NCBI RefSeq assembly: GCF_006636205.1
Contig: NZ_VIGB01000003.1
Span: 5,074,501 to 5,138,500, forward strand
DNA: 64,000 nucleotides
Reading direction: 5' to 3'
DNA from: Kitasatospora acidiphila
GTDB lineage: Bacteria; Actinomycetota; Actinomycetes; Streptomycetales; Streptomycetaceae
The position numbers and the translations under genes were made by a program. Shown here piece by piece: positions 31,909-39,942 of the stretch. The notes under the pieces are model-generated. The model saw only the letters and a program-made list of their open reading frames with translations. It did not search any database and was not told the origin of the DNA. Numbering within the stretch: the first letter of the stretch is position 1; each line of letters begins with the position of its first letter.

Positions 31909-34900
31909 CTACGCGTAGACGAGTCCGGTGGTCGGGTTCCTGCGACCGTTGCGGAGAGCCTGCGTCTGCATGATCTTGAAGAGCTCGCGGCCGTCGACCT
32001 GGACGACGATCGGCGGCAGCGCGGTGCCGGCTGAGTTGGTCGCCGTAGGCTGACCGACCGCCAGGGCGCCCAGTCCGGCACTTCCCGCGACCGCGAGCGC
32101 CCCGGCGTTCGCCACCGACGGGCCGAGCGCGGGCTGCATGCTCCCGATCTCGGCCGTCAGCCCGGTGAGTTGGGACCGCAGCGACGGGATCTTGTCGTCG
32201 ATGCCCGTGATCAGACCGCCGATCAGCAGCTGGCCGGCGGGCTTCAGGAGGATCGCGTCCTTCTCTGGCGGGCCCTTCCACGACGTCAGGTCGGAGGTTA
32301 GATTGGTCAGAGTCGACTTTACCGAGCCGATCGCCGACTTGATGCCAGATACCAGACCGTGGATGATCCGGGAGCCAGCATCCACCAGCCAGCTCTCGGC
32401 ATCCGAGAAGAAGCCCGAGATCTCGCCCGGCAAATTCGAGAAGAACGAGCCGACCACATCAAAGGCCGCGACAATTCCGTGCGCTGCTGGTTCGAATACT
32501 TGATGCCAGAGCCACAGTGCTAGGGCCTCGATCGCCCTGAAGGTGACCTCTACACCGGCCCGAAACCACGCGAAATGGTTCCAGGCGTAGATCACGGCCG
32601 CCACCAAAGCGACGATCGCGATAATCACAAGACCGATCGGATTGGCATCGAGCGCGAAATTCAGCAGCCATTCTGCCGCCGTCAAAACGCCCTCGGCAAC
32701 TGCCGATGCTAGGGTGGCTACCTTTTCCGCAACCCACGCGATTGCAGCGCGAGTCGCCGCAAGCGCGCTCTGGCCGGCCGCCACCGCCGCTTCCAGCAGG
32801 CTGGCTGCTGCCGCCTTGCCGGCAGTCGCCACAGACTGCAGGCCAGAGATCATGCCCGACCAGGCTGAAGCCGCGCCGGCCTTGGCTGCTTGCCCGAGGT
32901 TCGAGCCCATCGTCAGCGCCGAGGAGCCAACCGACCGCAGCCACGTCAGCGCCTGCGAGCCGCCATCCTTGACGCCCTGCCACAAATACGCGGCCCGAAA
33001 GCTCGCCGAATTGAAGGAGGAGACCAACGAATCCTTCATCTGGCTGGCGCCGGAGGAGATAAACGACCAGGCCGACTGTGCCTGAAACTTGGTCGCGTCA
33101 AACGCTCCAGAGAACAGGTCCTTAGCGGATGAGGAACCCGATTTGAGTGACGACCAGCCCGTCTGAAGCGCACTCCGGATCTTCGGGAAGGCCCCTTCGA
33201 CGTCCTTGACGACCCCGTCGGAATCCTTTACCTGGCCGCCGAACAGGTTGGCCTTCAGCTCCTTGGCATCACTGATCAGCGACTTGGTCTGCGAGAACGG
33301 AAAGCTGGCGATGTCCTTCGCGAGCCCCGCGATCGCGCCGACCGGCTTGATCACCGACAGCGCGGTGAGTCGGATTGCGAGCGGGACGAGCGCGACCGCG
33401 ATCAGGTCCCGCACGATTCCCTTGTGCGCGTCCAGTTCGTGGCTAACCGTCACCACAGCGGGCCCAACTACGCCGGACAGGATGCTCGCGACAGTCCGCA
33501 GCGCCGTCAGGCCCGCACCGCCCAGGAGCTGCAGCGTGGGCCCGGCCGCCTGCGTGAGGTTGCGGAAGGCCTGACTGGCCTCGCTGCCCACCTTCGACAG
33601 GTCGTCAGCTACCGACCTGAGCTCGGCGCCGACCTCCTGCCAGCCAGTCAGCGGCTGTGCGGCAGCGGCTGCCCCGCCGTGTTGCTCACCGCCCGCCGTG
33701 GTCGCCACCTGACCAGCCGGCCGCTTCTGCGCCTGGCCGTCGAAGCCAGCCGCGATCCCGCTGATCGCGCTCGCGAAGTCGTGGACGACCGGCGAGCCCT
33801 TCCGCTCGATCAGCGAGATGAACTCGGACAGCTTCGGGATCATGAAGTCGCCCAAGCGGATCATCACCGAGTCGAACCCGGCGCGCAGCTGCTTCAGCTG
33901 CTGACCCAGGCCCTGCTGAACCAGCGCGAAACCGGCGACCTTCCCCGACGAGTCCGCCGTGGCAGAGCCGACCGCCTTGATGGTGTCGGCCGTGGCCTCG
34001 TAGTTGGCGCCCACCGTGGCCAGCGCCGCATTCGCACCGGGCGCGGTGCCCATCATGGATTTCAGGGCGGCAGCGAACGCCGTAGTGCCCTCCGGGCCAG
34101 CCTTCGTCGCCGCCTGCGCGATGTACTCCATCGCGTCCGTCAGACCGTTCGGGCCGGCCAGCTTCTTGGCCAGGACGTCACTGGAGACGCCGTACTGCTG
34201 GAACGCGTCGTACATCTTGTTCGTCGGGTTCAACAAGCTGCGGAGCGCTTGGGCCAGGTTCTGGCTCGCCCTCTGCGCCGTGAACCCGTGGTTCGTCATG
34301 CTGCTGAGCGCGGCCATGACGTCCTGGAAGCTGATGCCGGCTGCGGAGGCAGCAGGCACGATGGACGCGAACGAGGCTGAGAAGTCCTGCAAGTTGGTCT
34401 TGCCGTGCGCGACCGCGGCGATCATCTGCGAGGTGACGTTGGCCGCGTCGGACGCCTTCAGGTGGTAGTCGACCAGGACGTCCGTGAGCGCCTGGGCCAC
34501 CGTCGTGGTGTCGGCGCCCTCGGCCGCGGCGCCCTGCGCGGCGGCTTTCAGCACGGTCAGGCCGTCGGCTGCGTGGTACCCGGCGGCCTCGACGTAGTAC
34601 ATGGCCTTGCTCAGGTCGTCGGCGGAGACGCCGACCTGCCCGGCCATGTCGAGCATGCCCTGACGCACCTGGGCGAGCGCCGACTGCTGCTCGCCCGCCG
34701 AAGTGACCAGCCGCGTGGTGCTGGACTGGAAGGTCGTGGCCATCTTCACGGCCTCGTAGCCGACCCCGGCGACTCCCAGCGCGGCAAAGTCGCTGGCGCC
34801 CTTCAGCACGCCGGACAACCCGAGCCACTTGCCGCCCAGCTCATCCGACGCTGCCGCAGCCTCCCGCGAGGAGGTCGTCGACCGCTGCTGGGCAACCGCC

Positions 34901-35154
34901 AACCGCTCGATGGCGGTTGCCGCCTCGTCAGCAGCGACCGTCAGCCGCTCTAGGCTCGCGGCGGCCTCGGTGTCACCGAGTGCGCCGCCAGCACCGATCC
35001 GGCCGAGGCTCGCCGCGGTCTCGTCCGCCGCGACGTTCAACGCCTCCAGCTGCGCGATGAACTCGTCGGCCCCCGCCGCAGATGTCGCCAGACCCTCGGT
35101 GAAGGGGGCGGTGATCGAGCGGAGGGTGACCCACAGGTCGGCGACCTCGGCCAT
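31909..35154 (-). CDS. Tape measure protein
   Basis: The 1,081-residue tail-length protein is the longest intact gene here. The start ATG at 35154 opens AEVADLWVTLRSITAPF. The N-terminal third is a TP901-type domain (MLDMAGQVGVSADDLSKAMYYVEAAGYHAADGL, written here in part) with long helices. Two hydrophobic segments sit in the second half (VALVPLAIRLTALSVIKP and IGLVIIAIVALVAAVIYAW), then a C-terminal GLISGI-type region. It lies downstream of the tail chaperones as usual for siphoviruses and sets tail length. Confidence 0.95.
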   Translation of the reverse strand: MAEVADLWVTLRSITAPFTEGLATSAAGADEFIAQLEALNVAADETAASLGRIGAGGALGDTEAAASLERLTVAADEAATAIERLAVAQQRSTTSSREAAAASDELGGKWLGLSGVLKGASDFAALGVAGVGYEAVKMATTFQSSTTRLVTSAGEQQSALAQVRQGMLDMAGQVGVSADDLSKAMYYVEAAGYHAADGLTVLKAAAQGAAAEGADTTTVAQALTDVLVDYHLKASDAANVTSQMIAAVAHGKTNLQDFSASFASIVPAASAAGISFQDVMAALSSMTNHGFTAQRASQNLAQALRSLLNPTNKMYDAFQQYGVSSDVLAKKLAGPNGLTDAMEYIAQAATKAGPEGTTAFAAALKSMMGTAPGANAALATVGANYEATADTIKAVGSATADSSGKVAGFALVQQGLGQQLKQLRAGFDSVMIRLGDFMIPKLSEFISLIERKGSPVVHDFASAISGIAAGFDGQAQKRPAGQVATTAGGEQHGGAAAAAQPLTGWQEVGAELRSVADDLSKVGSEASQAFRNLTQAAGPTLQLLGGAGLTALRTVASILSGVVGPAVVTVSHELDAHKGIVRDLIAVALVPLAIRLTALSVIKPVGAIAGLAKDIASFPFSQTKSLISDAKELKANLFGGQVKDSDGVVKDVEGAFPKIRSALQTGWSSLKSGSSSAKDLFSGAFDATKFQAQSAWSFISSGASQMKDSLVSSFNSASFRAAYLWQGVKDGGSQALTWLRSVGSSALTMGSNLGQAAKAGAASAWSGMISGLQSVATAGKAAAASLLEAAVAAGQSALAATRAAIAWVAEKVATLASAVAEGVLTAAEWLLNFALDANPIGLVIIAIVALVAAVIYAWNHFAWFRAGVEVTFRAIEALALWLWHQVFEPAAHGIVAAFDVVGSFFSNLPGEISGFFSDAESWLVDAGSRIIHGLVSGIKSAIGSVKSTLTNLTSDLTSWKGPPEKDAILLKPAGQLLIGGLITGIDDKIPSLRSQLTGLTAEIGSMQPALGPSVANAGALAVAGSAGLGALAVGQPTATNSAGTALPPIVVQVDGRELFKIMQTQALRNGRRNPTTGLVYA

Positions 35155-35176
35155 GCCGGCGCCTCCCTCCGGGGGT

Positions 35177-35647
35177 TCAGTCCGCGGACGCGGCGGCGGT
35201 CCAGTCGATGGCGGCAAACGCGGTCCGGAAGTTCACCTCGGCCTGGACACCAGCGAGGCGGCTGGCGGGCTCCAGGAACGGGTAGCGGGCACCGTTCTTC
35301 AGCCCGGTCTCCAGGTACAGGCCGTACCTGCTGGACGGCGTACGGGAGTTGTACGGCGGGAGCTGGTCCGGGCGCAGGCCGACCTTGGTTTCCCAGCCGT
35401 CTGCGCTGCGCTTCACGGCCTCGCGGATGATCGAGCGCCGCAGCGTCCCCGAGATGACGGCCGGGCCCGTGCCGGGCGTGGCCGGTGTCGGCGTACCCCA
35501 GGCATGCCGACCGGTCGAGGCGTTCGTCTTGGCCTGCTTGACCATCGCGTCCGCCGTCGCAATCAGCCCGGCCCGGGCCGCCGTGATCCCCTGCCGTTGT
35601 ACGCGCGTGAGCACCTCGCGAAGGGCGGCCGCGCTGAACTCGGGCAC
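35177..35647 (-). CDS. HK97-gp10-like tail/connector protein
   Basis: 156 residues, soluble, mixed alpha/beta. RLRRSI-type core elements (GTLRRSIIREAVK, GLYLETGLKNGARYPFLEPA) match the HK97-gp10 family of head-tail or tail completion proteins. Unusually it lies between the tail chaperones and the tape measure rather than before the tail tube. It could be a minor tail component. Confidence 0.65.
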   Translation of the reverse strand: MPEFSAAALREVLTRVQRQGITAARAGLIATADAMVKQAKTNASTGRHAWGTPTPATPGTGPAVISGTLRRSIIREAVKRSADGWETKVGLRPDQLPPYNSRTPSSRYGLYLETGLKNGARYPFLEPASRLAGVQAEVNFRTAFAAIDWTAAASAD

Positions 35648-35651
35648 GGCG

Positions 35652-35870
35652 TCACCCCCTCGCCGCCTTCTCGTTGGCAGACCGCTCCGCCTCGCGGCGA
35701 GTGCAGATCAGGTCCCAGGTGAAGCGGCGGACGTAGAACGGGGTGTCCTGCAACTCCTGCCAGGACCAGCCCATTTCGCGCATCACCTCGAAGTCCACCA
35801 GCTCCTCCGGGGGAGGGCCGGAGGACCACGTGCCGTCGTAGATGCTCTCTGCTGCCCAGATCACATCCAC
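35652..35870 (-). CDS. Tail assembly chaperone, frameshift extension (T-part)
   Basis: This C-terminal module (about 72 residues from a GTG at 35870) contains EELVDFEVMREMGWSWQELQ and TPFYVRRFTWDLICTRR, typical of the second half of phage G/GT chaperones. No ribosome site precedes the GTG. The frame is open upstream in the -1 frame relative to the preceding gene, whose stop is at 35891. Expression as a -1 frameshift fusion with that gene is therefore the likelier route. The fusion protein coats the tape measure during tail assembly. Confidence 0.7.
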   Translation of the reverse strand: MDVIWAAESIYDGTWSSGPPPEELVDFEVMREMGWSWQELQDTPFYVRRFTWDLICTRREAERSANEKAARG

Positions 35871-35890
35871 GAGGTACGGGTCGTCCGGCC

Positions 35891-36235
35891 CTAGGCTCCC
35901 GCGCTGCGGACCTTCGCGATCTCCTCGCTGATCCGGTTCTGGATCTCCATCGGCAACTTGGCCACGAGGTCCGGCGTCGCAGGGAGGGGCAGCAGAGGCT
36001 GATCGTCGGCGAGCGACGTGGCATCGTAGACGTGCCACGCCTGCACCAGGCGGGCGATCACCGACATGCCGGCCCGGAGCTGGGCCTGAGCGTCTTCCTG
36101 CCCCGGGGTCTGGGGCGGCATCAGATCCTGGAGCGGGACGGTCTTCGGGTTGCGGATGATGACGTGGACCCGGTCTCCGGGCTCGCTGAGCTCGGGGAAG
36201 TCGAGCAGGATGGTGCGATTGCCGTATCCGGCCAT
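35891..36235 (-). CDS. Tail assembly chaperone (G-part)
   Basis: 114 residues, starting at an ATG, between the tail tube and tape-measure genes, the fixed place of this family. LLDFPELSEPGDRVHVIIRNP is beta-rich and the C-terminal part is helical (MEIQNRISEEIAKVRS). A fraction of ribosomes probably shifts -1 near the 3' end to make a longer form with the gene at 35652. Confidence 0.78.
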   Translation of the reverse strand: MAGYGNRTILLDFPELSEPGDRVHVIIRNPKTVPLQDLMPPQTPGQEDAQAQLRAGMSVIARLVQAWHVYDATSLADDQPLLPLPATPDLVAKLPMEIQNRISEEIAKVRSAGA

Positions 36236-36267
36236 GGTGAACTCCGTTGAGGGGTTGGGGATGTGGT

Positions 36268-36330
36268 CCCGGCGCGGTGGCGGCGCGTCCCCGCGCCCTC
36301 AACGCTCGCGCGCTGCCGGCCCGCGCCGGG
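36268..36330 (-). terminator. Hairpin after the tail tube gene
   Basis: CCCGGCGCGG (36268-36277) pairs perfectly with CCGCGCCGGG (36321-36330) over a GC-rich 43-base loop. It could reduce transcription beyond the abundantly needed tail tube gene. Confidence 0.5.
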
Positions 36331-36344
36331 AGATTGGGGACCGC

Positions 36345-37520
36345 CTAGTAGGCGGTGGTCTGCCAGTTCGTCAGCGTGGCCTGCACCGCGCCACCGTCGG
36401 TGCTGTTCCATACGCCGCTGATGCTGAAATCCGCCTGGGCGTAGGCCTGGCTCATGTCCCTCTTGCCCTTGTACCAGGCGCTCTTCGAGCTGGTCAGGGA
36501 CAGTTGCTGGCCGCCTCGGCTCAGCGGCTGCTGGAGCGATGCGGTCAGCGGCTGCTGGCTGTTCTGTAGGAACAGGTTGAGGTCGGTGTTGTTCTCGAAG
36601 ATCGCCTTCAGCGTCGCGTCGAACTCCAGGGCGCCGGCAAAGACTTCGCGCGGGCCCTGGGTGCCATCGGATGATGCGATGGCCTCGACGGCTCGCTTGA
36701 TCGTCCCGTCCAGGGTCTTGCCGCGGGTCGAGCTGGCGCCCGCGTTGGTGAGAACCCAGGACCAGCCGAGCAGCGGATCGTACTGCGGATACGTCTCGCT
36801 GACGGGCGAGGCGGTCGTGCTCGGGAAGCTCGTCAGCTTGCTGCTCAGGCTGACCGCACCCTTCGGGTCGATTTTCAGCTGGAGCTCGCTGAATCGGGCG
36901 TAGCTGCAGCTCAGTGTCTGGATGGTGTCGTAGTACGTGAGCGAGTAGCTGGGGAGTGCCACCGCCGGGTTCTGCTTGAAGAGGTGAGTGGTCGGGGTGA
37001 GCACCGGGTCCGCCGAGGAGTGGGCGTTGGCGAGGCCCACACGGTTGGCGCCGATCTTGCCCAGCACCGTGGTCACGTTGGAGGTGTACGGCCCGCTGCC
37101 GGTCGCCGCGCCGTCCGTCCAGGCGTACTCGATCGCCGCGCCCGTGCCGACCTTGACGACCGTGCCGGCCGCGAGCGACACCGCGGTCTGAATCGCGGTG
37201 GCCCCGACCGTCGTTGCGGCGCTCAGGGTGGTGGAGACCCCGGCCGTGACGGTGTCCGGGCCGATCATGCCGCACAGGAAGTGCCCGGTCAGGTCCGGGT
37301 AGGCCAGGCAGTCGATGGACCACTCGGCGTGCGACGGGCCGCCGTACGAGCCGTGCAGCACCGTGTCATCGCCCCGGACGGACTCATCTTTGATCTGCTC
37401 CACCATGTCCTCGAAACCGGAAGACCCGGTGTACGGGATGCCGACCGTGGGCGCGACGTACGTGCCCGGAGTGGTCTCCCTGGCCAGGCCGAGCGTGCCA
37501 AGGCGGGCGAGCTGCGTCAT
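36345..37520 (-). CDS. Major tail tube protein
   Basis: 391 residues, starting TQLARLGTLGLARETTPGTY, the usual N-terminal strand of siphovirus tail tube subunits (many begin with ...ETTPGT). The middle part is beta-rich with inserted Ig-like segment (AATTVGATAIQTAVSLAAG). The C-terminal tube domain follows (SQAYAQADFSISGVWNSTDGGAVQATLTNWQTTAY). It lies directly upstream of the chaperones with a hairpin between. Confidence 0.88.
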   Translation of the reverse strand: MTQLARLGTLGLARETTPGTYVAPTVGIPYTGSSGFEDMVEQIKDESVRGDDTVLHGSYGGPSHAEWSIDCLAYPDLTGHFLCGMIGPDTVTAGVSTTLSAATTVGATAIQTAVSLAAGTVVKVGTGAAIEYAWTDGAATGSGPYTSNVTTVLGKIGANRVGLANAHSSADPVLTPTTHLFKQNPAVALPSYSLTYYDTIQTLSCSYARFSELQLKIDPKGAVSLSSKLTSFPSTTASPVSETYPQYDPLLGWSWVLTNAGASSTRGKTLDGTIKRAVEAIASSDGTQGPREVFAGALEFDATLKAIFENNTDLNLFLQNSQQPLTASLQQPLSRGGQQLSLTSSKSAWYKGKRDMSQAYAQADFSISGVWNSTDGGAVQATLTNWQTTAY

Positions 37521-37523
37521 CGT

Positions 37524-37745
37524 CTACTCCTCGCTGGCCGCGCGGGCCCGGGTGGTCTTGGCCGGGGCGTCCGGCGGGGTGTCGGCGGCGGCCGCCGGGG
37601 CGGGTGACGGGGTGTCGGTGACAGGCTCGAACCCGGCGATCGGCAGGTGCCACAGCACGACCTCGCCGGGCTGCACGTTCGCCGGGATGGCTGGGACGTC
37701 GACTGGGCTGTCCCCGGGGTTGCGCTGCGGGTAGGGATCGAGCAC
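37524..37745 (-). CDS. Small Pro/Ala-rich phage protein
   Basis: 73 residues; the first 45 are ordered (VDVPAIPANVQPGEVVLWHLP), the rest Pro/Ala/Asp-rich and disordered. It starts with GTG and GGAGG upstream and ends 3 bases before the tail tube gene. Co-translation suggests a minor head-tail or tube-associated role. Family unknown. Confidence 0.65.
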   Translation of the reverse strand: MLDPYPQRNPGDSPVDVPAIPANVQPGEVVLWHLPIAGFEPVTDTPSPAPAAAADTPPDAPAKTTRARAASEE

Positions 37746-37767
37746 GGGGGCCTCCGAACATGCGAAA

Positions 37768-37785
37768 GCCCCGCAGGGCGGGGGC
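37768..37785 (-). terminator. Compact hairpin
   Basis: CCCCGC and GCGGGG around a 3-base loop, between the genes at 37808 and 37524. Confidence 0.45.
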
Positions 37786-37798
37786 CGTGACGGGTGGT

Positions 37799-37810
37799 TG
37801 ACGGGCGTCA
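37799..37810 (+). repeat. TGACGGGCGTCA motif, copy 1
   Basis: Exact copy of the dispersed palindromic motif, overlapping the stop codon (37808-37810) of the gene ending there. See the entry at 59253 for the full list. Confidence 0.7.
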
Positions 37811-38305
37811 GGCCGTGTAGTCCTGGTCGTCAGCGGAGTAGGTGGCGGTAGCGGTCAGGACGCCGTTCGCGATGCCCTGCACCGGGTCGCCAAGGTCCAC
37901 CGTGAACTCCGTGTTGCGCGGCGCCTCCGCGACCGACATGAACCGGCCGCCGTGGGTCTTGTCGAAGGGAAAGCCCTCAACCCGCTGGCGCAGCAGGTCG
38001 ATCGCCGCATCGAGCGCGGCCTGTTCGGCCTCGGCCAACGGGGTCCCGGTCGTGGTCGAGCCGATCGGCCACCAGATCGAGAGGTGGAAGTTGTAGCTGG
38101 GGATCCGGCGGGCGTTGGAGAAGCGAGCGGTGGTGATCTTCGGCCGGAGTACGAAGATCTGCTTCAGGCGGGTGCCCGGCGTCCGGGCCATGTGGGCCTG
38201 GATGTTGTCGAATGGGCCGTTCGCGGAGGCGATCAGGGAGGGTAGGCCGTCGCCGCTGGCGGACAGCCAGTCGGTCTCCCGGGTGACGGCGTCAGCGGTC
38301 GTCAT
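37808..38305 (-). CDS. Tail terminator/neck-like protein
   Basis: 165 residues. The N-terminal helix and core strands (LKQIFVLRPKITTARFSNARRIPSYNFHLSIWW, given partly) and TEFTVDLGDPVQ fit small siphovirus tail-terminator or neck proteins by size and by position immediately before the tail tube region. The start overlaps the NUMOD3-repeat gene's stop by 4 bases. Confidence 0.6.
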   Translation of the reverse strand: MTTADAVTRETDWLSASGDGLPSLIASANGPFDNIQAHMARTPGTRLKQIFVLRPKITTARFSNARRIPSYNFHLSIWWPIGSTTTGTPLAEAEQAALDAAIDLLRQRVEGFPFDKTHGGRFMSVAEAPRNTEFTVDLGDPVQGIANGVLTATATYSADDQDYTA

Positions 38306-38991
38306 CGGCGGCGTCTCCTCTGCCTCTTGCGGGGGTGGGCGCGTCGGGTCGCCGCAGCCTTCGCCTTGGCGGCAGCCGACATCCGGTGGCCCTTGTGGTG
38401 CCCGCCGCGGTGGTGCGCGGCCCGCATCCGGGCGCTGAGCTTGGCCCGGGCGGCAGCCGACATCGGCCGGCGGTGGCCAGGCTTGTGGTGACGACCCTTC
38501 AGCCGGGCGCTCAACTTCGCTCGGGCGGCCGCGCTCATCTTGTGGTGCGCGCCCTTGTGATGCCGGCCGCGCAGCTTCGCGCTGAGCTTGGCCTTCGCGG
38601 CAGCGCTGAGCGGCTTGTGCTTCCGCCCCCGCAGCTTTGCCCGGAGCTTGGCGCGCGCCGCCGTCGACATCGGCTTGTGCTTGCGGCCGCGCAGCTTGGC
38701 GGACAGCTTCGCCCGGGCGGCCGCGCTGAGCTTGTGCCCGGCGTGGTGCTTACCGCGCATCCGGGCCGACAGCTTGGCTCTGGCCGCCACGCTCATCCGG
38801 TGGCCGGGGTGGTGTCGACCGCGCAGGGCGGCCGAGATCTTCGCCCGGGTGGCGGCGCTGAGCGGGTGCCCGCGGTGCGGGTGCGGCCTGCCCTTCATCC
38901 GGGCGGAGATCCGGGCCCGGGCCGCCTGCGACAGGTGTCGCTTCACCGTGTGCCGCGCGGGCGAAGCGGGTTGCGGCGTGCCCCAGGTCAT
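38302..38991 (-). CDS. NUMOD3-like repeat protein, very basic
   Basis: 229 residues made almost entirely of about nine repeats of 19-25 residues with the core LSAAARAKLSAKLRGRKHK. This resembles the NUMOD3 DNA-binding motif found beside GIY-YIG and HNH homing nucleases, but no nuclease domain is present. The protein is extremely rich in Lys, Arg, His and Ala, ends KRQRRRRRR, and must bind DNA. It is translationally coupled on both sides (ATG overlaps the previous stop; stop overlaps the next ATG), inside the connector cluster. It may be packaged or help close the head. Confidence 0.85.
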   Translation of the reverse strand: MTWGTPQPASPARHTVKRHLSQAARARISARMKGRPHPHRGHPLSAATRAKISAALRGRHHPGHRMSVAARAKLSARMRGKHHAGHKLSAAARAKLSAKLRGRKHKPMSTAARAKLRAKLRGRKHKPLSAAAKAKLSAKLRGRHHKGAHHKMSAAARAKLSARLKGRHHKPGHRRPMSAAARAKLSARMRAAHHRGGHHKGHRMSAAAKAKAAATRRAHPRKRQRRRRR

Positions 38992-39659
38992 CAGCCGCGG
39001 CCGTAGCTCGCGCAGATCGCCTCAGCGTCCGCCGCAAGCACGTCCGGGTCGTGGCCGTGGCCGGCCATCGTTGGATCCAGCTCCCGGACCGCGATCGACG
39101 CCGCCATGTACTTGCCGGCACGCACCAGGTCGGCCGGGATGGTGGAGTAGCCGCCGCCGTAGACGTAGGTGACGAACGAGCCGAGCGGGAGGAACTCCCC
39201 GATCGGGAACCAGATGTGGCCGGTGTCCGGGTCGGGCCCGCGCACTGTGGACAGGTTGACCTGCTGGTCGCCGCCGTACGAGCGGTGGATGGTGATCGTT
39301 TGGAGGCTGTACGCCCACAGGTCCTGGTACTTGGGCGCGAACTCCTGGAGCCACCCGTGCCTCGCCAACGAGGTGGTGCCCATGGCGTAGGCGTACGACT
39401 GGCCGAGCGTGCCGGCCAGGTCGAGTGGCACGTTGCCCGCATCGATGTACTCGTCCGGATCAATCCCGGTCGAGCGCTCGGTCTCCACCAGGCCCGTGAA
39501 TGGCGCGAGCCGGCGGCCAGCCGCTCCCTCGCACATGCGGGTCGCCTCGATCATCAGGTCCGACAGGGCCTGCGGGCTGTACGACCTCACCAGGTCCGCG
39601 TACGGACCTTCTTGGAGCTGTGCCGCCGTCGCCAGCGGCACCGGCGAGTCGGCGGCCAC
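38991..39659 (-). CDS. Head-tail connector-like protein
   Basis: 222 residues. SPQALSDLMIEATRMCEGAAGRRLAPF at the start is like the helical N-terminus of gp6/gp15-type connector proteins. The second half is beta-rich with a helix near the end (VRAGKYMAASIAVREL). It is the second gene after the capsid gene, where the adaptor normally lies. Its stop overlaps the next start by one base. Confidence 0.65.
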   Translation of the reverse strand: MAADSPVPLATAAQLQEGPYADLVRSYSPQALSDLMIEATRMCEGAAGRRLAPFTGLVETERSTGIDPDEYIDAGNVPLDLAGTLGQSYAYAMGTTSLARHGWLQEFAPKYQDLWAYSLQTITIHRSYGGDQQVNLSTVRGPDPDTGHIWFPIGEFLPLGSFVTYVYGGGYSTIPADLVRAGKYMAASIAVRELDPTMAGHGHDPDVLAADAEAICASYGRG

Positions 39660-39662
39660 CGG

Positions 39663-39875
39663 CTACTCCTCGACCGGGGCGCCCGGCGCCGGGCCGGTCG
39701 CCGCCGCGGTGTAGGCCTTCGCGCCCTTCGGCAGTTCGGGCTGGGCCTCGAACTCGGCACCGTCAATGGTGACGAGTTCGTGGGCGTCGGCAGCGGGCAT
39801 CTCGACCCACTCGCCGCCCTGCGGCCACTGGTACCCGTGCGAGCTGCCGCCCGGGTGCTGCTTCTTGACGAACAT
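39663..39875 (-). CDS. Small phage structural-region protein
   Basis: 70 residues, FVKKQHPGGSSHGYQWPQGGEWVEMP then acidic/Pro-Ala-rich. It lies between the capsid terminator and the connector gene, 3 bases before the latter. Probably a small head protein; family unknown. Confidence 0.6.
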   Translation of the reverse strand: MFVKKQHPGGSSHGYQWPQGGEWVEMPAADAHELVTIDGAEFEAQPELPKGAKAYTAAATGPAPGAPVEE

Positions 39876-39898
39876 CAGGTCTCCCAGGAGGGTGGGGC

Positions 39899-39929
39899 GG
39901 CCCGTGGCGCGGAGCAGTCGCCACGGGCC
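39899..39929 (-). terminator. Hairpin after the major capsid gene
   Basis: GGCCCGTGGC and GCCACGGGCC form a perfect 10-bp stem with an 11-base loop, 14 bases beyond the capsid stop. It is suited to boosting capsid over downstream genes. Confidence 0.75.
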
Positions 39930-39942
39930 GCCAGTCAGGGGG

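Noticed and set aside
31906..32281. N-terminal extension of the minor tail protein frame upstream of 31905
   Set aside because: It reads through the tape-measure gene in another frame with no sensible sequence; the true start is the ATG at 31905 in a shifted frame.
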